From: Polaromonas eurypsychrophila | GTDB lineage: Bacteria > Pseudomonadota > Gammaproteobacteria > Burkholderiales > Burkholderiaceae_C | DNA: 64,000 nucleotides | Assembly: GCF_014641715.1 (NCBI RefSeq) | Contig: NZ_BMIG01000007.1 | Span: 148,425-212,424, forward strand | Direction: 5' to 3' | Shown here: positions 16,849 to 25,428 of the stretch, piece after piece | How the letters are laid out: every line of letters starts with the position of its first letter | Position numbering within the stretch: the first letter of the stretch is position 1 | Notes under the pieces: model-generated | The model's input: only the letters and a program-made list of their open reading frames with translations | Database searches by the model: none | Told to the model about the DNA's origin: nothing | Program-made: the position numbers and the translations under genes

Positions 16849-18570
16849 ATGACAACACAACTTGCCGGCCATCTTCTTGTTCAATGCCTTGTGGCCCAGG
16901 GCGTCACCCACGCCTTTGGCGTTCCCGGTGAAAGTTATCTGGCGGTGCTCGATGGCTTTCACGCCTATCCCGACCAGATTCAATTCGTCATCAACCGGCA
17001 GGAGGGCGGCGCCGCCTTCATGGCGGAAGCCCACGGCAAGCTGACCGGTCGGCCAGGCATCTGTTTTGTGACGCGGGGTCCCGGCGCCACCAATGCCTCC
17101 ATCGGTGTGCACACCGCCTTCCAGGATTCCACGCCGATGATTCTGTTTGTTGGCGACGTGGCCAGCGACACGCGCGACCGCGAGGCGTTCCAGGAGGTGG
17201 ACTACAGCAGCTTCTTCGGTCCTTCCACCAAAGGCATGGCCAAACGGGTGGAGCGCATTGATGACGCGCGGCGCATCCCTGAATACGTGGCGCGGGCTTT
17301 TGCCACCGCCATGAACGGGCGGCCTGGTCCGGTGGTGCTGGTGCTGCCGGAAGACATGCTGACCCAAACCGTGGACCTGGAGCCGCTGCCGCGCGTGGAA
17401 GCGGTCGAGGCCTCGAGCGACCCCGGCTCGCTGCGCAAACTGCGCGAGATGCTGCTGCAGTCCGAGCGCCCGCTGGTGATCGCTGGCGGCGGCGGCTGGA
17501 CGCCGCAGGCCGCGCAGGCGCTGCAGCGCTTTGCCGAGAACTGGTCGCTGCCGGTTGGCAACGCCTTTCGTTTTCAGGACACCTTTGACAACCACCACCC
17601 GCTGTATGCCGGCGATGTCGGCATCGGCCTGAACCCCAAGCTCGCCGCGCGTATCAAGCAGGCCGACCTGATCCTGGCGATTGGTCCGCGCCTGGGCGAG
17701 ATGACGACAGGCGGCTACACGCTGATCGAGGCACCGCGGCCCAAACAGAAGCTGGTGCACATCCATGCCAGTGCGGAGGAGCTCAACCGCGTGTTCCAGG
17801 CCGATCTGGCTATCAACGCCACGATGAATGCCGCGGCGCGTTCGCTGGAGGTGCTGACCGCACCGGTGACCGTGCCCTGGCAAGCCTGGGCAGAGGCGGC
17901 CAACGTGGACTATCTCGCCAACATTGATCCGGCCAACGGCGGTGTGGTGCTGCCGGGCAGCATCGACATGCCGGCCATCGTCGCCACGCTGAAGAAGCTG
18001 TTGCCGCAAGACGCCGTGCTGACCAACGGCGCCGGCAATTTCGCGAGCTGGGTGCACCGCTTTTTCCAGCATCACGGGCTGGTCAAGGGCCTGAAGACCC
18101 AGCTCGCACCCACGGTGGGTGCCATGGGTTATGGCGTGCCTGCCGGCATCGCGGCGGCCATCACCACGGGCAGGACCGTCTTCACGATTGCCGGCGACGG
18201 CGATTTTTTGATGAACGGCCAGGAGCTGGCCACGGCTGTGCAGCATGGCGCAAAAAGCATCGTGCTGCTGCTTAACAACGGCATGTACGGCACCATTCGC
18301 ATGCACCAGGAGCGCGAGTACCCGCGCCACGTCAGCGGCTCCAGCCTGCAGAACCCGGACTTCTGCGCACTGGCGCGGGCTTACGGCTACACCGCCACAC
18401 GTATCACGCGCACCGAAGAGTTTGAGGCCGTGATGCGGCAGGCGCTGCAGGGCAAGGAGGGCGCGCTGATTGAGATCATGCTGGACCCGGAAGTCATCAG
18501 CACGCGCGGTACGCTCTCGGCAATCACGAACGCAAAGCTTACAGCCCCCACGTTCGCTCGCTCCGCGTAG
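16849..18570 (+). CDS. Thiamine-diphosphate-dependent enzyme, acetolactate-synthase-like
   Basis: The 573-residue enzyme has the three ThDP-enzyme domains. The N-terminal domain carries the activating Glu in VINRQEGGAAFMAEA, the middle domain follows around residues 190-330, and the C-terminal ThDP/Mg site is GDGDFLMNGQELATAVQHG to LLLNNGMYG. It resembles large acetolactate-synthase-like decarboxylases/ligases of unassigned substrate; no regulatory subunit gene is nearby. The start codon directly follows AGGAG, an unusually short spacing. The last residues (about TAPTFARSA) and the stop codon come from a flanking GC-rich repeat, so the native C-terminus may have been replaced. Confidence 0.82.
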   Translation: MTTQLAGHLLVQCLVAQGVTHAFGVPGESYLAVLDGFHAYPDQIQFVINRQEGGAAFMAEAHGKLTGRPGICFVTRGPGATNASIGVHTAFQDSTPMILFVGDVASDTRDREAFQEVDYSSFFGPSTKGMAKRVERIDDARRIPEYVARAFATAMNGRPGPVVLVLPEDMLTQTVDLEPLPRVEAVEASSDPGSLRKLREMLLQSERPLVIAGGGGWTPQAAQALQRFAENWSLPVGNAFRFQDTFDNHHPLYAGDVGIGLNPKLAARIKQADLILAIGPRLGEMTTGGYTLIEAPRPKQKLVHIHASAEELNRVFQADLAINATMNAAARSLEVLTAPVTVPWQAWAEAANVDYLANIDPANGGVVLPGSIDMPAIVATLKKLLPQDAVLTNGAGNFASWVHRFFQHHGLVKGLKTQLAPTVGAMGYGVPAGIAAAITTGRTVFTIAGDGDFLMNGQELATAVQHGAKSIVLLLNNGMYGTIRMHQEREYPRHVSGSSLQNPDFCALARAYGYTATRITRTEEFEAVMRQALQGKEGALIEIMLDPEVISTRGTLSAITNAKLTAPTFARSA

Positions 18571-18655
18571 CTCTCTGCCCCCCGAGGGGGCGCTGCGCCT
18601 TGCGGCCCGGCAAAGCCGGTTCCGCGGCCCCTGCTTGCAAAAGAAACTCACATCG
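18544..18655. repeat. GC-rich dispersed repeat (family B), right inverted copy
   Basis: Reverse complement of the 16736-16826 element, with CTGCCCCCCGAGGGGGCGCT and GGCCCGGCAAAGCCGGTTCC. It supplies the 3' end and stop codon of the ThDP enzyme gene. The segment 18590-18650 is also closely similar to the copy inside cobQ (60112-60172). Confidence 0.8.
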
Positions 18656-18683
18656 GGGCTCAACCTGCAAGGCTAGCGCGGAC

Positions 18684-18712
18684 AAAAAAAAAGGGCCACT
18701 TGCGTGGCCCTT
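18684..18712 (-). terminator. Rho-independent terminator of the SWIB/H1-like gene
   Basis: Perfect 9-bp stem AAGGGCCAC / GTGGCCCTT with a 4-nt loop. On the minus strand it is followed by a run of nine T, about 47 nt after the stop of the histone-like gene. Confidence 0.85.
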
Positions 18713-18759
18713 CTACCGGTCTTGTCCCGCGCGAACGCGGAGCAAGTCCTTCGCGACGT

Positions 18760-19236
18760 TTACTTGACGTGCTTGCCGATCAGGCCAGCCATCTCGAACA
18801 TCGACACTTGCGCCTTGCCGAAAACGGCACGCAATTTTTCGTCGGCGTTGACCATGCGCTTGTTGATCTTGTCCTGCAGACCCTTGGCCTTAATGTAGAC
18901 CCAGAGCTTGCGAACGATCTCGGTGCGTGGCAGCGCAGCAGCGCCAACCACAGCCGACAAAGCCGGGCTCAGTGTCAAAGGCTTCATGAACGCTGCGTTG
19001 GGCGTACGCTTTTTGGCAGGCGCTTTTTTCGCTGCTACTTTTTTGGCCGGTGCTGCTTTCTTCGCAGGGGCCTTCTTCGCTGGAGCTGCTTTCTTCGCAG
19101 CTACTTTCTTTGCCGGTGCTGCTTTCTTCGCAGGGGCCTTCTTTGCTGGAGCTGCTTTCTTCGCAGCTACTTTCTTTGCCGGTGCAGCCTTTTTAGCGGG
19201 CGCTTTTTTTGCCGGTGCTTTTTTTGCAGTTGCCAT
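18760..19236 (-). CDS. SWIB/MDM2-domain protein with histone H1-like Lys/Ala/Pro N-terminal tail
   Basis: The 158-residue protein has an N-terminal tail of about 85 residues built from AAPAKK, APAKK and VAAKK units, like histone H1 and bacterial H1-like proteins. A C-terminal SWIB domain follows: LSPALSAVVGAAALPRTEIV, KLWVYIKAKGLQD and the distal FGKAQVSMFEMAGLIGKHVK. The tail should bind DNA without sequence specificity; the SWIB fold is best known from eukaryotic chromatin remodellers and also occurs in Chlamydia and some proteobacteria. A nucleoid-associated role is inferred. The ATG at 19236 is preferred over an upstream in-frame start. Confidence 0.85.
   Translation of the reverse strand: MATAKKAPAKKAPAKKAAPAKKVAAKKAAPAKKAPAKKAAPAKKVAAKKAAPAKKAPAKKAAPAKKVAAKKAPAKKRTPNAAFMKPLTLSPALSAVVGAAALPRTEIVRKLWVYIKAKGLQDKINKRMVNADEKLRAVFGKAQVSMFEMAGLIGKHVK
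19039..19200. repeat. In-gene tandem repeat encoding 22-residue Lys/Ala/Pro units
   Basis: Roughly 66-bp units, about two and a half copies, encode AAPAKKVAAKK plus AAPAKKAPAKK. The copies are nearly identical in DNA, so the tail length can vary by slippage or recombination. Confidence 0.8.
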
Positions 19237-19839
19237 GATTGATTTTCCTTCTAGAAGTTGATAAATCACCAATGCAGATAACTACTCTTCACTGGCAAGG
19301 GGGATGCTACTGGAGAAAACCACTGTTTCATAGGGAAAACCGAATTCTTTTGGTCTTTTTTGTTGCTGATTTACCTCTGAAAATCGAAAAACCTCCAATG
19401 AAAATCATGCCTCAGCCGCACTGAGGCGCATCTCGCGCACCGGGCGCGCGCGCCGCAGCACTGAAAAATCGCCGTGCTCACCGGCACTTTTGTTGGCACC
19501 CGACCTGCGCGCACGCGACCGCGCTGGCCTCATGCAGCACAGGAGGTAGCGCGCATAACGCCGCGCCAGTACACGGCATTTGTGCTGCGCACGCTTGAGC
19601 GGCGGACTTGTCAGCGCAGGAAATCCAGACCATGCCCGCATGCGCCGCATGCCGCGATGCGCGGCGCATGACCAATTTGGCCGTGCTGCGCCGGGCCGGT
19701 TTCCCGACGAACACGCTGTCTGTCTCCTGTGATGCGTGTGCTCGCCCTGAAAAACCACAGCGCGGGCCGCTTGCGGGTGCTGCCGCTTGTGTTTTGCGGT
19801 GCTGGGGAGCGTGGATGGCCGATGCGCTGCTACGCCGCA
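19237..19839. other. About 600-bp gap without a supported gene
   Basis: The right-hand 170 bp (19237-19410) are AT-richer than the surroundings and probably hold the promoter of the SWIB/H1-like gene. The remainder is GC-rich with overlapping open frames on both strands, none of which shows a recognised motif or convincing ribosome site. An Arg/Cys-rich 117-codon minus-strand frame at 19405-19758 is the best candidate for a gene, with weak support. Confidence 0.4.
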
Positions 19840-20532
19840 TCAGCCCAGGTGCAGGTCCCACTGCGCCAACTGCTCGCGGCCCAGCGCGGTGACGGCCACC
19901 ACGCGGCTGTGTTTCCTTCGCTCTATCCAGCGCTCGGCCTGCAGGTGTTCCGCGAGCGCAGCGCCCAGTGCGCCGCCCAGGTGGTCGCGCCGCTCCGACC
20001 AGTCGAGGCAACGGCAGGCGAATTGCCGGCGCCGCGCGCGGGTGCCCGCCAGATCGAGGCCCAGCTTGGTGAAGGCCCTGGTGCCTTTGGGCGTGAGCTC
20101 GAGTTGCTTGGCCGCCGTGTCGCTGCTGTCGCTGACCAGCCAGCCCTTGCGCAGCAGGAGCGCCAATAAGCCAGTGCCCAGACTGCCGGCCAGGTGGTCA
20201 TAACAGAAGCGGGCCTGACGGATGGGCTCGGCGGCCTGGGCCGGCTCGGGCTGACGCCGCGGTGCGACACGCATCAGCGACTCCACCAAGTGCGCGACAT
20301 GCTCCGAGGCCAGACGGAAGTATTTGTGCCGCCCTTGCGAGGTGCTCGCCAGCAGGCCGTTGTCGAGTAGGCGCTTGAGGTGGGCCGTTGCGGTGGCCGG
20401 CGTGATGCCGGCACCGAGCGCCAGCTCTTTGGCGGTCAGTGCGCGGCCTTCCATCAGCAGTGCCAGCATCTGGATGCGGCGCGCATCGCCCACGGTTGCG
20501 GCGAGGCGGGCGAGGTCGGGTTCTGCATGCAT
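19840..20532 (-). CDS. ArsR-like winged-helix transcriptional regulator
   Basis: The 230-residue protein has an N-terminal ArsR-type winged helix (LAATVGDARRIQMLALLMEG, ELALGAGITPATATAHLKRL, then GRHKYFRLAS). The longer C-terminal region, about residues 100-230, is not recognised beyond some winged-helix-like character (LLRKGWLV, ELTPKGTRAF). No clustered metal-binding Cys/His is evident in the recognition helix. It is divergent from the OsmC/P450/ABM set with 88 bp between the starts and is a plausible repressor of that set. Confidence 0.82.
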   Translation of the reverse strand: MHAEPDLARLAATVGDARRIQMLALLMEGRALTAKELALGAGITPATATAHLKRLLDNGLLASTSQGRHKYFRLASEHVAHLVESLMRVAPRRQPEPAQAAEPIRQARFCYDHLAGSLGTGLLALLLRKGWLVSDSSDTAAKQLELTPKGTRAFTKLGLDLAGTRARRRQFACRCLDWSERRDHLGGALGAALAEHLQAERWIERRKHSRVVAVTALGREQLAQWDLHLG

Positions 20533-20620
20533 GGTTTTATCCTGGACAAACTGTTGTTGCTCGACAAGGACTGGAAGGATAGCGACACTGGAGCCCTTTC
20601 AGCAAGAGGTGGAACGCACG

Positions 20621-21094
20621 ATGGTCGAGCACACAGCGGAGATTTTCTGGGAGCGCGGCGCGCAGGATTTTTTGAAAGGCAGCTACAGCCGGCGGCACCT
20701 GATGCGTTTTGACGGCGGAGCCGAAGTGGCGGGCTCGTCGTCGCCGCACTCAGTGCCGCTTCCGATGTCTGACGCGGCGGCGGTTGATCCGGAGGAAGCC
20801 TTCGTGGCCTCGCTCGCCAGCTGTCACATGTTGTGGTTTTTGGCGATCGCCGCCAAACGCAAGTTCTGTGTGGACCGTTATTGCGACGCAGCGGTCGGGA
20901 TCATGGCAAAGAATGCGCAGGGAAAAATGGCCATGACAGTGGTCACCCTCAGGCCCAAGGTGGGTTATTTCGGGGACCACCTGCCAACGCGCGAACAACT
21001 GAACCAGTTGCATCACGAGGCGAATGAGGAATGTTTTATTGCCAATTCGGTGCGCACCGAGGTCCGTTGCGAACCGGTGTATGGCGATGTTTGA
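20621..21094 (+). CDS. OsmC/Ohr-family peroxiredoxin-like protein
   Basis: The 157-residue OsmC-like protein has the two expected cysteines: one in FVASLASCHMLWFLAIA on the central helix and one in ANEECFIANSV. OsmC/Ohr proteins reduce organic hydroperoxides with a Cys pair, using lipoyl or thiol donors. The ATG at 20621 has AAGAGGTGG upstream. Its end overlaps the P450 start by 8-14 nt, so the two are translationally coupled. Acting together with a monooxygenase-like protein it may remove peroxides, but this is inference. Confidence 0.85.
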   Translation: MVEHTAEIFWERGAQDFLKGSYSRRHLMRFDGGAEVAGSSSPHSVPLPMSDAAAVDPEEAFVASLASCHMLWFLAIAAKRKFCVDRYCDAAVGIMAKNAQGKMAMTVVTLRPKVGYFGDHLPTREQLNQLHHEANEECFIANSVRTEVRCEPVYGDV

Positions 21095-22184
21095 AGCGGC
21101 CATCAAACCGCCTGCTGATCCCGTCGCTGCCGTCACCCATGCCGATCCCTGGCCGTATTACCGGCAGCTGCGCGAAACCCAGCCGCTGTATTTCGATGTC
21201 AGGCTGCAGCTCTGGGTCGCCAGCAGCCAGGCTGTGATCAGCGAGGCTTTGCACCACCCCTCGTTGAACGTGCGCCCGCCGGACGAGCCGGTGCCTGCGG
21301 CCCTGCAGGGCACGGCGGCAGGCGAGGTGTTTGCGCGACTGGTGCGCATGACGGACGGCGCCTTTCACGCGGCGCACAAGCCGGCGGTGGTGCGGGCGGC
21401 AGGGCGCTGGAGTCTGGCCGACGTGGCGCGGGCCAGTGAGATGGCAGCCGCCGACCTGCAGCCGCCCATGGGAACCAACGCGCTGATCAGCAACTTGCCG
21501 GTGCAGGTGATGGCGCGGCTGCTGTTGGTGTCCGAAAGCGTTCTGGCCGTGACTTGCGATCTGGTGCAGCAGTTCGTGCAGGGCATCGCTCCCGGCGCCT
21601 CAGAGGCGGCCGTGGCACTTGCTTCGCAGGCCGCCGAGGCCCTGATGGCTCAGGGAAGCGCCGAGGGCCTGAACGCAGTGCAGGCGGTCAACCGCATCGC
21701 GCTGATGCAGCAGTCGCTGGACGCGACGGCCGGTTTGCTGGGCCACACGGTCTTGATGTTGGCCCAGCACCCGCAACTGGCCGCCACCGCCCGCTGCTCG
21801 CCGCAAGCCATGCGCGAGTTCGTGGCGGAGGTCGAACGCCATCAGGCACCGATCCAGAACAGCCGGCGCTTTGCTGTGCGGGCACTTCGGTTGGCGGGCC
21901 AGCCGGTGGAACAGGGGCAGGGCATGCTGCTGGTGCTGGCCAGCGGCAACCGCGACGAGGCGCTGAACCCGCAGCCCGATCACTTTGATCCGCAACGTGC
22001 CAACCGGCGCAGCCTCGGTTTCGGTGCAGGCTCCCACGCCTGTCCAGGCGCGGCTATTGCTATCGAAACAGTAGCTGCTTGCGCCCGTTCGACATGGGCT
22101 GGAGGCCGATTTTATTCCTGTATCGGGCGGCAGACGGGGTTTCGGCCTCTGGGCAATGCCCGCATTCCGGTTTTTGAAAAATGA
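21081..22184 (+). CDS. Atypical cytochrome P450-like protein
   Basis: The 367-residue protein has the P450 heme loop FGAGSHACPG (Cys321 as thiolate ligand) and a K-helix ExxR (EVER in VAEVERHQAPIQ). Two features are odd. The I-helix region reads QSLDATAGLLG, so the usual acid-Thr pair appears as Asp-Ala. The helix directly after the heme Cys is encoded by a dispersed repeat rather than the normal L-helix sequence. The protein is also shorter than most P450s (about 400). It may be degenerate or carry a non-monooxygenase role. Starts at 21081 and 21087 are both possible. Confidence 0.7.
   Translation: MAMFEAAIKPPADPVAAVTHADPWPYYRQLRETQPLYFDVRLQLWVASSQAVISEALHHPSLNVRPPDEPVPAALQGTAAGEVFARLVRMTDGAFHAAHKPAVVRAAGRWSLADVARASEMAAADLQPPMGTNALISNLPVQVMARLLLVSESVLAVTCDLVQQFVQGIAPGASEAAVALASQAAEALMAQGSAEGLNAVQAVNRIALMQQSLDATAGLLGHTVLMLAQHPQLAATARCSPQAMREFVAEVERHQAPIQNSRRFAVRALRLAGQPVEQGQGMLLVLASGNRDEALNPQPDHFDPQRANRRSLGFGAGSHACPGAAIAIETVAACARSTWAGGRFYSCIGRQTGFRPLGNARIPVFEK
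22053..22115. repeat. Dispersed repeat family A copy within the P450 gene
   Basis: Its reverse complement contains AATCGGCCTCCAGCCCATG, GCGCAAGCAGCTACTG and GATAGCAAT, aligning closely with the cobN copy. It is read in frame and encodes AIAIETVAACARSTWAGG, the segment right after the heme-ligand loop. Confidence 0.75.
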
Positions 22185-22209
22185 CAACTGCAAACCAAGG
22201 AGACGCTCG

Positions 22210-22554
22210 ATGGTGTCAGTAATTTTTGAAGTCTGGCCGGACCCAGCCCACCGAGAGGGCTACCTGAACTGGGCGGCCGAGCTCAAGACCGAACTGCTCA
22301 AGATGGACGGCTTTATTTCCATCGAGCGCTTCCAGAGCCTGAGTGAGCCTGACAAGCTGCTGTCGCTGCAGTTCTGGCGCGACGACGCTTGTCTGACCGC
22401 CTGGCGCAACCTGGACGCCCACCGCGCCGCGCAAAACGCGGGCCGCAGCACCATGTTCATGGATTACCGCTTGCGCATCGCCGAGGTGACGCGCGACTAC
22501 GGCCTCAACCAGCGCGACGAGGCGCCCGCCGATTCACGCGCCGCACACGGCTGA
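22210..22554 (+). CDS. Antibiotic-biosynthesis-monooxygenase (ABM) domain protein
   Basis: The 114-residue protein is a single ferredoxin-like ABM domain: VSVIFEVWPDPAHREGYLNW, MDGFISIERFQSL, KLLSLQFWRDDACLTAWRN and a C-terminal strand YRLRIAEVTRDYG. Members act as small oxygenases or isomerases, or as structural dimers without cofactors. AAGGAGACGCTCG precedes the ATG. It follows the P450-like gene by 25 nt and ends 3 nt before the convergent formate dehydrogenase alpha gene. The substrate is unknown. Confidence 0.83.
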   Translation: MVSVIFEVWPDPAHREGYLNWAAELKTELLKMDGFISIERFQSLSEPDKLLSLQFWRDDACLTAWRNLDAHRAAQNAGRSTMFMDYRLRIAEVTRDYGLNQRDEAPADSRAAHG

Positions 22555-22557
22555 AGC

Positions 22558-25395
22558 TCAGATACCGGCCAGCGCGACCGAGTTTTCCAGCGCCTGGCCG
22601 CCGCCGTAGCTGTCCTGCACCGGCGCCACACCGCCCAGCGTGACGCGGATGGCGCAGTACTTGAACTCCGGGATCTTGGCAAACGGGTCCAGCGCCGCGT
22701 TGGTCAGCTTGTTGATTGCCGCCTCGTAGTAGCAGAAGGGCACAAACACCGCGCCGCGCGGCGAGCTTTCGTCGGCCCGTGCGTAGAGCGCGACCTCGCC
22801 GCGACGCGATGCGATGGTCACCACGTCGCCCGGTTTGCCACCCAGCGCCGCCAGGTCCAGTGGGTGCACCAGCGCCACTGGATCGGGCTCGATCGCGTCG
22901 AGCACGGTGGCGCGCCGCGTCATGCTGCCGGTGTGCCAGTGTTCGAGCTGACGGCCGGTGATCAGCACCATCGGGTAGTCGGTGTCCGGCCGTTCAGCGG
23001 CCGGGATGATGTCGGCCGGGACAAATTTGGCTCGGCCGGATTCGCGCGGAAAACTGTCAACAAACACCACCGACTGGCCGGGGTCGCCTTCCTTCATGCA
23101 GGGGTAGGTGACCGAATGCTCGCGCTCGAGCCGGTCCCAGGTGATGCCGCCTATGCTGGGCATGGTGTGGCGCATCTCGTCGAAGACTTCGCTGACATGG
23201 TTGTAGTGCCAGCCGCAACCCATGCGGTTGGCGATCTGCGTGATGATCCACAAATCCTGACGCGCGTCGCCGGGCGGGTTGATGGCCTTGCGGCCCATCT
23301 GCACCAGCCGGTCGGTGTTGGTGAAGCTGCCGTCCTTTTCGGGGAAGGCGCTGGCCGGCAGGATCACATCGGCCAAATAGGCGGTTTCGGTCAGGAAAAT
23401 ATCCTGCACCACCAGGTGGTCGAGTGCCGCGAGCGCTTCGCGGGCGTGGTTGGCATCCGGGTCGGACATGGCCGGGTTTTCGCCCTGCACATACATGCCG
23501 CGTATGCCGCCCTTCTTGATCGCGTGCATCACCTCGACCACCGTGAGGCCCGGCGTGTCATCTAGCGAGCCTTCGGGCACCTTCCAGGCTTTTTCAAAGC
23601 TGGCGCGCACTGTGGGGCTGGAGACATGCTGGTAGTCCGGCAGCATCATCGGGATCAAGCCTGCGTCGGAAGCGCCTTGGACGTTGTTCTGGCCGCGTAG
23701 CGGGTGCAGGCCGGTGCCGGGACGGCCAATCTGACCGGTCATCAGCGCCAGCGCGATCAGACAGCGGGCATTGTCGGTGCCGTGCACGTGTTGCGACACA
23801 CCCATGCCCCAGAGAATCATGGACCCTTTGGAGGTGGCATACAGGCGCGCGACGTAACGCAGCGTGTCGGCGTCGATGCCGCAGATCGGCGCCATCAGTT
23901 CCGGCGTGTAGCCTTCGACATTTTTGCGCAGCTCCTCGTAGCCGATGGTGCGACTGTCGATGAAGTCCTGGTCCACCAGGCCTTCGGTCACGATGACATT
24001 CATCATGGCGTTGAGCATGGGCACGTCGGTGTCTGGCTTGAATTGCAGGTGGCGGTGTGCCATGCGGGTCAGGTCGGAGCGGCGCGGATCAAGTACCACC
24101 AGTTTGGTGCCGTTCTTGATGGCGTTCTTGATCCAGGTGGCGGCGACCGGATGATTCACGGTCGGGTTGGCGCCTATGACCACGACGACATCAGCCTTGG
24201 TGACATCCATCACTGGGTTGGACACGGCGCCCGAGCCAATGCCTTCCAGCAAGGCGACGACCGACGAGGCATGGCACAACCGCGTGCAGTGGTCCACATT
24301 GTTGCTGCCGAAACCGGTGCGAACCAGCTTCTGGAACAAATAAGCTTCCTCGTTGCTGCCCTTGGCCGAGCCGAAGCCGGCCAGCGACTTCTTGCCGTGG
24401 GTGTCGCGGATGGCGGCGAGTTTACCGCCGGCAAATTCCAGCGCCTCTTCCCAGCTGGCTTCGCGGAATACGTCCATCACGCGATCCGGGTCCATCGTGA
24501 AGTCACCGGTTTTGGGCACGCCTTCACGGCGGATCAGGGGTTGGGTCAGGCGGTGCGGATGGTGCGCGTAGTCGAAGCCGTAACGGCCCTTGACACACAG
24601 GCGGCCATGATTGGACGGGCCGTCGCGGCCTTCCACGAACAGTATCTTGTCGTCCTTGACGTTGTAGGTGAGCTGGCAGCCGACGCCGCAATACGGGCAG
24701 ACCGACTCGACCTGCTTGTCAGGCACGGTAAGGGCCGCCTCACGCGCCGGCATCAGCGCGCCGGTCGGGCAGGCCTGCACACACTCGCCGCAGGCCACGC
24801 AGGTGGATGCGCCCATGGCGTCGTCCATGTCGAACACGATCTTGGCCTGGTCGCCGCGGAAGGCCAGGCCGATCACGTCGTTGACTTGTTCATCGCGGCA
24901 GGCGCGCAGGCAGCGGGTGCACTGGATGCAGGCGTCGAGATTGACCGCGATCGCGGGGTGCGACAGGTCTTGGCGCACTTGCTGGCGTGCTTCGAATCGG
25001 GGTTTGCCGACGCCGATTTTGGCGGCCCACTGGTCCACCTCGTTGTTGCGCGTGTAGTCCTTCTCGGGCATGTCGGACAGCAGCAGTTCGAGCACGAGCT
25101 TTTGCGAAGCGACGGCGCGCTCGCTGTCGGTCACCACCTTCATGCCGGCCGTCGGTGCGCGGCAGCAGGAGGGCGCCAGCACCCGCTCGCCGTTGATCTC
25201 GACCATGCAGGAGCGACAGTTGCCGACCGCTTCCAGGCCTTCCTTGAAACACAGGTGCGGAATCTCCACGCCTTCACGTTTGGCCACTTGCAGCAGGGTT
25301 TCCGTCGTGCGGCCCTGGACTTCACGGCCATTGAGGCTGAAGCTCACCAGCGGCGCATCCAGTTCGGCGAGTTCTTGGCGGGTAATTGCATTCAT
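22558..25395 (-). CDS. fdhA: NAD-dependent formate dehydrogenase, alpha (Mo/W catalytic) subunit
   Basis: The 945-residue subunit oxidises formate to CO2. In order it has an N-terminal [2Fe-2S] domain (PHLCFKEGLEAVGNCRSC), a His/Cys-type segment, two [4Fe-4S] sites (CIQCTRCLRAC and CVACGECVQACP), the catalytic-domain cluster CPYCGVGC and the bis-MGD domain. The metal ligand is Cys374 in TRLCHASSV, where some homologues have selenocysteine. With a fused NuoE-NuoF beta subunit it resembles the two-subunit Methylobacterium FDH1 type, which uses tungsten; metal choice here is not determinable. No fdhD or delta-subunit gene is seen. It completes oxalate oxidation. Confidence 0.93.
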   Translation of the reverse strand: MNAITRQELAELDAPLVSFSLNGREVQGRTTETLLQVAKREGVEIPHLCFKEGLEAVGNCRSCMVEINGERVLAPSCCRAPTAGMKVVTDSERAVASQKLVLELLLSDMPEKDYTRNNEVDQWAAKIGVGKPRFEARQQVRQDLSHPAIAVNLDACIQCTRCLRACRDEQVNDVIGLAFRGDQAKIVFDMDDAMGASTCVACGECVQACPTGALMPAREAALTVPDKQVESVCPYCGVGCQLTYNVKDDKILFVEGRDGPSNHGRLCVKGRYGFDYAHHPHRLTQPLIRREGVPKTGDFTMDPDRVMDVFREASWEEALEFAGGKLAAIRDTHGKKSLAGFGSAKGSNEEAYLFQKLVRTGFGSNNVDHCTRLCHASSVVALLEGIGSGAVSNPVMDVTKADVVVVIGANPTVNHPVAATWIKNAIKNGTKLVVLDPRRSDLTRMAHRHLQFKPDTDVPMLNAMMNVIVTEGLVDQDFIDSRTIGYEELRKNVEGYTPELMAPICGIDADTLRYVARLYATSKGSMILWGMGVSQHVHGTDNARCLIALALMTGQIGRPGTGLHPLRGQNNVQGASDAGLIPMMLPDYQHVSSPTVRASFEKAWKVPEGSLDDTPGLTVVEVMHAIKKGGIRGMYVQGENPAMSDPDANHAREALAALDHLVVQDIFLTETAYLADVILPASAFPEKDGSFTNTDRLVQMGRKAINPPGDARQDLWIITQIANRMGCGWHYNHVSEVFDEMRHTMPSIGGITWDRLEREHSVTYPCMKEGDPGQSVVFVDSFPRESGRAKFVPADIIPAAERPDTDYPMVLITGRQLEHWHTGSMTRRATVLDAIEPDPVALVHPLDLAALGGKPGDVVTIASRRGEVALYARADESSPRGAVFVPFCYYEAAINKLTNAALDPFAKIPEFKYCAIRVTLGGVAPVQDSYGGGQALENSVALAGI

Positions 25396-25428
25396 GGTGT
25401 TGCCTTTTGTCTTGGTGTCCGAACGTGC

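Noticed and set aside
16729..18663. Long minus-strand open frame (644 codons) opposite the ThDP enzyme
   Set aside because: It is a shadow of the plus-strand gene in GC-rich DNA; the His/Gln/Arg-rich translation has no motif, whereas the plus strand has clear ThDP motifs.
19478..20011. Minus-strand 177-codon frame overlapping the end of the ArsR-like gene
   Set aside because: It overlaps the regulator in another frame, with Arg/Pro-rich translation and no recognised motif.
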